In this document: piece by piece, positions 6,427 through 9,168 of the stretch
Numbering within the stretch: position 1 is the stretch's first letter
How the letters are laid out: every line of letters begins with the position of its first letter
NCBI GenBank assembly: GCA_947572405.1
Contig: CANPBV010000064.1
Coordinates: forward strand, 1-9,168
DNA length: 9,168 bases
Direction of reading: 5' to 3'
DNA from: an uncultured Mycoplasmatota bacterium
Lineage (GTDB): Bacteria; Bacillota_I; Bacilli_A; RF39; UBA660
Notes under the pieces: model-generated
Databases searched by the model: none
Seen by the model: the letters and a program-made list of their open reading frames with translations, nothing else
Told to the model about the DNA's origin: nothing
Program-made: the position numbers and the translations under genes

Positions 6427-6897
6427 ATGAAAAAAAAATATTATTGGGTGATCGGGATTGTTATAAGTCTTATAGTACTGATCGGATTAATTGTAAGCCT
6501 CGTTCTATTAAGTAATAAAGGGACTACTACATTAAAATGTGTAAAAGCGGAAAAGGAAACCTTAGTAGATGGCATTTCTACTTTTACCATTCGTTTTAAA
6601 GATGATAAAATAAAATTAATAGAATCGAAGAATGAAACGATTGTAAAAAGTGATGTAGCAAAATCTAATATTGATTCCCTTTATAATGCGATTCAAACTC
6701 AGTTTGGGGATTATAAAAATGAAAAAGGAGTTATTATTAAAACAGCAAAATTAAGTGATCGAATCACATTTACCATAACTGTAGATGCCAAAGAAAATCC
6801 AGATCGAGTAGAACTTGTAGGATCTTCTTTAAAAAGTAATATGAGCTATGAAGAAGTGAAAAAAGAATTAGAGAATAGAAAGTTTACTTGCGAGTAA
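6427..6897 (+). CDS. Small single-pass membrane protein, unknown family
   Basis: This protein of 156 aa has basic residues (KKK), a single strong membrane helix (about 8-28) and an extracytoplasmic domain of about 125 residues. The domain reads as beta-alpha: TFTIRFKDDKI near 52-62, a Ser/Asn-rich helix, then RITFTITVD (112-120) and NMSYEEVKKELENRKF. Only two cysteines occur outside the helix, C38 just beyond it and C155 at the C-terminus, which could form a disulfide. There is no lipobox. It vaguely resembles small DUF1307-type lipoprotein domains, but I do not assign a family. The ATG is supported by AGGTGAT 7 nt upstream; GTG 6415 is inside that site. It lies between spmB and rluB, in the same direction, and a terminator overlaps its stop. 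Confidence 0.8.
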   Translation: MKKKYYWVIGIVISLIVLIGLIVSLVLLSNKGTTTLKCVKAEKETLVDGISTFTIRFKDDKIKLIESKNETIVKSDVAKSNIDSLYNAIQTQFGDYKNEKGVIIKTAKLSDRITFTITVDAKENPDRVELVGSSLKSNMSYEEVKKELENRKFTCE

Positions 6898-6906
6898 ATT
6901 TTTTTT
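6883..6906 (+). terminator. Terminator at the end of the spore operon
   Basis: TTTACT (6883-6888) pairs with AGTAAA (6893-6898) around a TGCG loop, followed by eight T (6899-6906). The stem includes the TAA stop of the 6427 gene, so the last codons of the gene encode the hairpin. Confidence 0.85.
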
Positions 6907-6933
6907 GAGCAAATTTTTAAAGCGTCCTTTTCA

Positions 6934-6962
6934 TTGCTTTTTCTGAGTTCTTACTGTATAAT
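6934..6962 (+). promoter_or_regulatory. Sigma-A promoter of rluB
   Basis: TTGCTT (6934-6939) and a perfect TATAAT (6957-6962) are 17 bp apart. The predicted start near 6969 leaves a leader of about 11 nt carrying GGTGAT, the ribosome site. This separates rluB from the spore operon. Confidence 0.75.
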
Positions 6963-6979
6963 CGAGAGTGGTGATGTAA

Positions 6980-7699
6980 ATGGAACGTTTACAAAAAGTA
7001 ATTGCAAATAGAGGATATTGTTCTAGAAGAAGAGCAGAAGAATTCATACAAAAAGGGAAAGTAAAAGTGAATGGAGACATCATTACTACCTTAGGCGCTA
7101 AAGTAAATGAAAAAGACGAAATCATGATAGATGGAACTGTTTTAGCAAATGAGCCAAAAGAATATTATTTATTATATAAGCCTAGGGGCATTATTACCTC
7201 TACAAAAGATGAAAAGAATAGAAAGACAGTCATTGATTTAATTCCTACTAAGACACGTATTTATCCAGTGGGAAGATTAGACTATGATACAAGTGGAATA
7301 CTATTATTAACAAATGATGGGGAATTGACGAATGCTTTAATTCACCCTAAAAACCAAATCGATAAAGTTTATGTGGCGAAAGTAAAGGGTTTTGTGACGC
7401 CATCCAATTTAAAAACGTTAAGTAATGGAGTCATCATTGATGGGAAAAAGACTTCAAAAGGAAGGGCAAGACTAAAAAAATATGATAAGAAAACAAATAC
7501 TTCCATTGTAGAATTAATCATTCATGAGGGGCGAAATCATCAAGTAAAAAAAATGTTTGAGGGGTTAGGGTATAATGTATTAAAACTCAAACGAGAACAG
7601 ATTGGCTTTTTAAATCTTTCTGGTTTAAAATCTGGGGAATATAGGAGAATAACACCAAAAGAAGTAAAAATTTTATATAGTGAAATCAAAAAAAATTAG
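6980..7699 (+). CDS. rluB: Ribosomal RNA pseudouridine synthase RluB-type
   Basis: This 239-aa RsuA/RluB-family enzyme converts a uridine in ribosomal RNA to pseudouridine (position 2605 of 23S rRNA for E. coli RluB). Residues 1-60 form an S4 RNA-binding domain (ERLQKVIANRGYCSRRRAEE). The catalytic domain begins near 65 and includes GRLDYDTSGILLLTNDG (98-114), whose D101 is the expected catalytic aspartate, and HEGRNHQVKKM (182-192), the conserved uridine-pocket motif. The length is normal for the family. The start ATG 6980 has GGTGAT 4 nt upstream. It follows the spm region as in B. subtilis (ypuL/rluB), though here an extra gene separates it from spmB. It has its own promoter and ends in a bidirectional terminator. 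Confidence 0.93.
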   Translation: MERLQKVIANRGYCSRRRAEEFIQKGKVKVNGDIITTLGAKVNEKDEIMIDGTVLANEPKEYYLLYKPRGIITSTKDEKNRKTVIDLIPTKTRIYPVGRLDYDTSGILLLTNDGELTNALIHPKNQIDKVYVAKVKGFVTPSNLKTLSNGVIIDGKKTSKGRARLKKYDKKTNTSIVELIIHEGRNHQVKKMFEGLGYNVLKLKREQIGFLNLSGLKSGEYRRITPKEVKILYSEIKKN

Positions 7700-7716
7700 A
7701 GTTTTCTCTAATTTTT
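7691..7716. terminator. Bidirectional terminator between rluB and ferredoxin
   Basis: An exact 11-bp palindrome (7691-7701 with 7706-7716) surrounds a TTTT loop. On the plus strand the stem ends in five T; on the minus strand the T run is eight long. It overlaps the rluB stop codon and ends one base before the ferredoxin stop, so a single element serves both convergent genes. Confidence 0.9.
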
Positions 7717-7923
7717 CTATGCAACTTTTTGTTCTTCGTATCCAATAGCGCCAGTAGGACAGCCTTCTATAGCATTTATTACATCTTCTTTTCTATCTTC
7801 TGGGATATCATCTACAATCACTTCAGCAGTTTCATCATGAACAAACCCAAATAAATCGGGATACATTCCTGCACAAGAACCACAGCTGATACAAGCCTCT
7901 TTATTTACTTTTAATTTTTCCAT
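7717..7923 (-). CDS. fer: Small [4Fe-4S] ferredoxin
   Basis: This 68-aa electron carrier has one iron-sulfur cluster. C11-I-S-C14-G-S-C17 and C55-P-T-G supply the four cluster ligands in the monocluster ferredoxin pattern, and the middle of the protein is acidic (VHDETAEVIVDDIPED), as expected of such carriers. Bacillus Fer is slightly longer (about 82 aa). The start is ATG at 7923 on the minus strand, with AGGAGG (7931-7936) 7 nt upstream; an adjacent ATG at 7926 has spacing 4, and a further one at 7944 precedes the ribosome site. It is transcribed alone, convergent with rluB and divergent from the gene at 8033. Its redox partner is not in the window. Confidence 0.92.
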   Translation of the reverse strand: MEKLKVNKEACISCGSCAGMYPDLFGFVHDETAEVIVDDIPEDRKEDVINAIEGCPTGAIGYEEQKVA

Positions 7924-7942
7924 CATTTTCCCTCCTCTTTTC

Positions 7943-7972
7943 ATTATAATGGAAAGAATGCAAAAAATGCAA
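7943..7972 (-). promoter_or_regulatory. Probable sigma-A promoter of the ferredoxin gene
   Basis: On the minus strand, TTGCAT (7972-7967) and a perfect TATAAT (7948-7943) are 18 bp apart. The ATGCAA motif is repeated 9 bp away (7958-7963). The predicted start, about 7936, falls at the edge of the ribosome site, so the leader is very short. Confidence 0.55.
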
Positions 7973-7979
7973 GAGAGAC

Positions 7980-8008
7980 TTTAAAAAAAGCGTAAAATAT
8001 GATATTAT
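7980..8008 (+). promoter_or_regulatory. Possible promoter of the 8033 gene
   Basis: TTTAAA (7980-7985) and TATTAT (8003-8008) are 17 bp apart; TATGAT at 8006-8011 is an alternative -10. Both boxes are weak. The site is back to back with the ferredoxin promoter. Confidence 0.35.
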
Positions 8009-8032
8009 GATAATGGTAAGGTAGGTGGTATA

Positions 8033-8827
8033 TTGAAAAGCAGAATGGAACGGTATTATGAAGTAGATGCAGATACTAGTAAAAGAACTAAAAAAAATGC
8101 AGACCTATATCAAAAAATCTATGAAAATGATGAATACAGTAATATAGAAGGAATAGCGACCACATTAAAACCAAATGAAATCGACATTTCTAAAATTAAA
8201 GAAATGCTTAAAAATAGAGATGAAAAAACAAGAAAAGAAAAAGATTTGAAAGACTTAATGAAACGACCAACGCCAAAAGAAATGCCAGAACCAGCAACGT
8301 TTGAACAGGATGAAAAAAATTATGATATTAGAGATATTTTAAATAAAGCAAAAAGTGAAAGAAAAGAAGAAGATAGTCACCATAAACTAAAACATATTTC
8401 TTATGATATTTTTGAAAATGTAAAAAAAGAAGTACCAAAAGAAGAAGAGGAAGAAGAATTAAAGGAGTTAATTAATACAATTACCAATACAAGTATGTTA
8501 AACAAATTAGGGGATCAAGAATTAAGTTTAGGTTTATTAGATGAATTAAAATCAGATACAATGGTCGGAGAACCCTCTAAAATAAAGGCGGTACTAGAGG
8601 AAGAAAAAGCAGCAATGAGAGACGATAACTTTATTGAAGAAGAGGATGACAAAAAAAATATGGATAAAACTTTCTTTACATCTAACTTAAAATTCAAAGA
8701 TGACGATTTTGATGAATTGCAAGAAATGGGTAAAAATTTAAAGAAAAATGATGCCATTATGAATGTTTTAATTTTTATTCTATTGGTTGTATTTACTACG
8801 AGTATTATATTTTATTTTTTAAGGTAA
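8033..8827 (+). CDS. Charged tail-anchored membrane protein, unknown function
   Basis: This protein of 264 aa is rich in Lys and Glu and looks largely disordered, with one membrane helix at the extreme C-terminus (about 242-262), which places the rest in the cytoplasm. Short hydrophobic-charged segments, possible binding motifs, are spread along it: SRMERYYEVD at the start, YSNIEGIA (35-42), NEIDISKIKEMLK (48-60), YDIRDILNKAKSER (97-110), KELINTIT (144-151) and SLGLLDELKSD (165-175). No enzymatic motif is visible. The TTG start at 8033 is supported by AGGTGG (8023-8028) 4 nt upstream; the ATG at 8045 is too far from it. It stands alone, divergent from the ferredoxin gene, with a terminator downstream. 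A membrane-bound adaptor or division-related scaffold is a guess only. Confidence 0.8.
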   Translation: MKSRMERYYEVDADTSKRTKKNADLYQKIYENDEYSNIEGIATTLKPNEIDISKIKEMLKNRDEKTRKEKDLKDLMKRPTPKEMPEPATFEQDEKNYDIRDILNKAKSERKEEDSHHKLKHISYDIFENVKKEVPKEEEEEELKELINTITNTSMLNKLGDQELSLGLLDELKSDTMVGEPSKIKAVLEEEKAAMRDDNFIEEEDDKKNMDKTFFTSNLKFKDDDFDELQEMGKNLKKNDAIMNVLIFILLVVFTTSIIFYFLR

Positions 8828-8870
8828 AATATATATCAATGATTGTGACTCAATAATAAAGTTTAAAAAG

Positions 8871-8894
8871 CAGATTTTAAAAGTCTGTTTTTTT
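8871..8894 (+). terminator. Terminator of the 8033 gene
   Basis: CAGATTT (8871-8877) pairs with AAGTCTG (8881-8887), including one G-U, around a TAA loop, followed by seven T. It lies 43 nt after the stop codon. Confidence 0.8.
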
Positions 8895-9117
8895 AGTGTT
8901 TTAAAATAGAAAGGCAAAAGTTATTATAACTCAAAAAATACTGAAAAAATCAGTCAAATAGACTCACAATTGATTATACGAGGATTTTTAGATAAAAAAC
9001 TCTGTTATAGCTTTAATGAATCGATGGTTACAAGAAGATATGAATAGAATCCTCTTGGCGATATTTAGATCTTTCTTTTTAAAAAAACACCAAAAACGAT
9101 ATCAAAAAAAAGGGACT
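8895..9117. other. Intergenic stretch, no supported gene
   Basis: No reading frame here has a good ribosome site. One plus-strand frame is open from 8910 to 9044 (45 codons, no early ATG), and another runs from ATG 9016 to the stop at 9118-9120 (34 codons); either could be a decayed coding remnant. On the minus strand, ACTGA/TCAGT (8940-8954) followed by a T run (to 8933) could be a weak terminator for something entering from the right. Confidence 0.4.
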
Positions 9118-9139
9118 TAGTGTAAAGAGTTATGGGGAT
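9118..9139. repeat. Possible insertion-sequence end (right copy of inverted motif)
   Basis: The reverse complement of this 22-bp segment matches positions 30-51 at 18 of 22 positions, including ATCCCCA and TTTACACTA at the two ends. A candidate start, ATG 9145 (reading MKKVKILF to the window edge) or TTG 9141, follows with GGGG just upstream. An element beginning here and extending beyond the window is inferred, not seen. Confidence 0.35.
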
Positions 9140-9168
9140 TTTGAATGAAAAAAGTAAAAATCCTTTTT

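Noticed and set aside
7980..8014. Forespore sigma-F/G promoter for the 8033 gene
   Set aside because: No CATNNTA-type -10 with a matching -35 at correct spacing was found; only weak sigma-A-like boxes.
9141..9168. Start of a coding gene at the right edge (ATG 9145 or TTG 9141)
   Set aside because: Only eight or nine codons are visible, so it is mentioned with the repeat and not listed as a gene.
1..9168. tRNA, rRNA or known riboswitch
   Set aside because: Nothing resembling a tRNA cloverleaf, rRNA segment or a riboswitch core was seen on either strand by eye; a covariance search was not possible.

Overview
The window is AT-rich DNA (about one-third G+C by eye) with strong AGGAGG-type ribosome sites, TTG as well as ATG starts, and intrinsic terminators. 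Gene content points to a low-GC Bacillota (Firmicutes), probably a spore former or a descendant of one. The best evidence is a dacB-like carboxypeptidase gene followed by overlapping spmA and spmB and then rluB, an order also known from the Bacillus subtilis dacB-spmA-spmB-rluB region. I cannot name a genus.

Layout. Positions 1-60 hold a terminator and a 22-bp motif that recurs inverted at the right edge (9118-9139), which suggests insertion-sequence ends. A single gene of unknown function, all-helical in appearance, follows (154-1203), with its own sigma-A promoter, a hairpin in its leader and a terminator. Next is a three-gene PadR operon (1288-3201): a small PadR repressor, a HAAS/DUF1700-like four-helix membrane protein and a membrane-anchored DUF4097 repeat protein. 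A dyad over the -10 box suggests autorepression. Then comes a separately promoted HEPN-like protein (3252-4130) carrying an RNxxxH motif, a candidate RNase or defence protein.

The sporulation block (4201-6897) contains dacB-like, spmA and spmB, whose reading frames overlap, plus a small single-pass membrane protein of unknown family. It starts with a good match to a sigma-E promoter and ends at a clear terminator. DacB would trim spore peptidoglycan, and SpmA/SpmB act in spore core dehydration.

The right part contains rluB (rRNA pseudouridine synthase) and, convergent with it across a shared bidirectional terminator, a single-cluster [4Fe-4S] ferredoxin. Divergent from the ferredoxin is a charged, tail-anchored protein of unknown function. 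The last 340 bases hold a terminator, short broken reading frames and the right-hand copy of the terminal motif.

The most noteworthy observations are the HEPN-like gene, the sigma-E-like dacB promoter, the PadR operator dyad, the alternating repeat of the DUF4097 protein, the orphan membrane gene inside the spore operon, and the matched inverted motifs at the two window edges. I see no convincing wholly new multi-gene system. The HEPN protein and the tail-anchored protein are the best leads.
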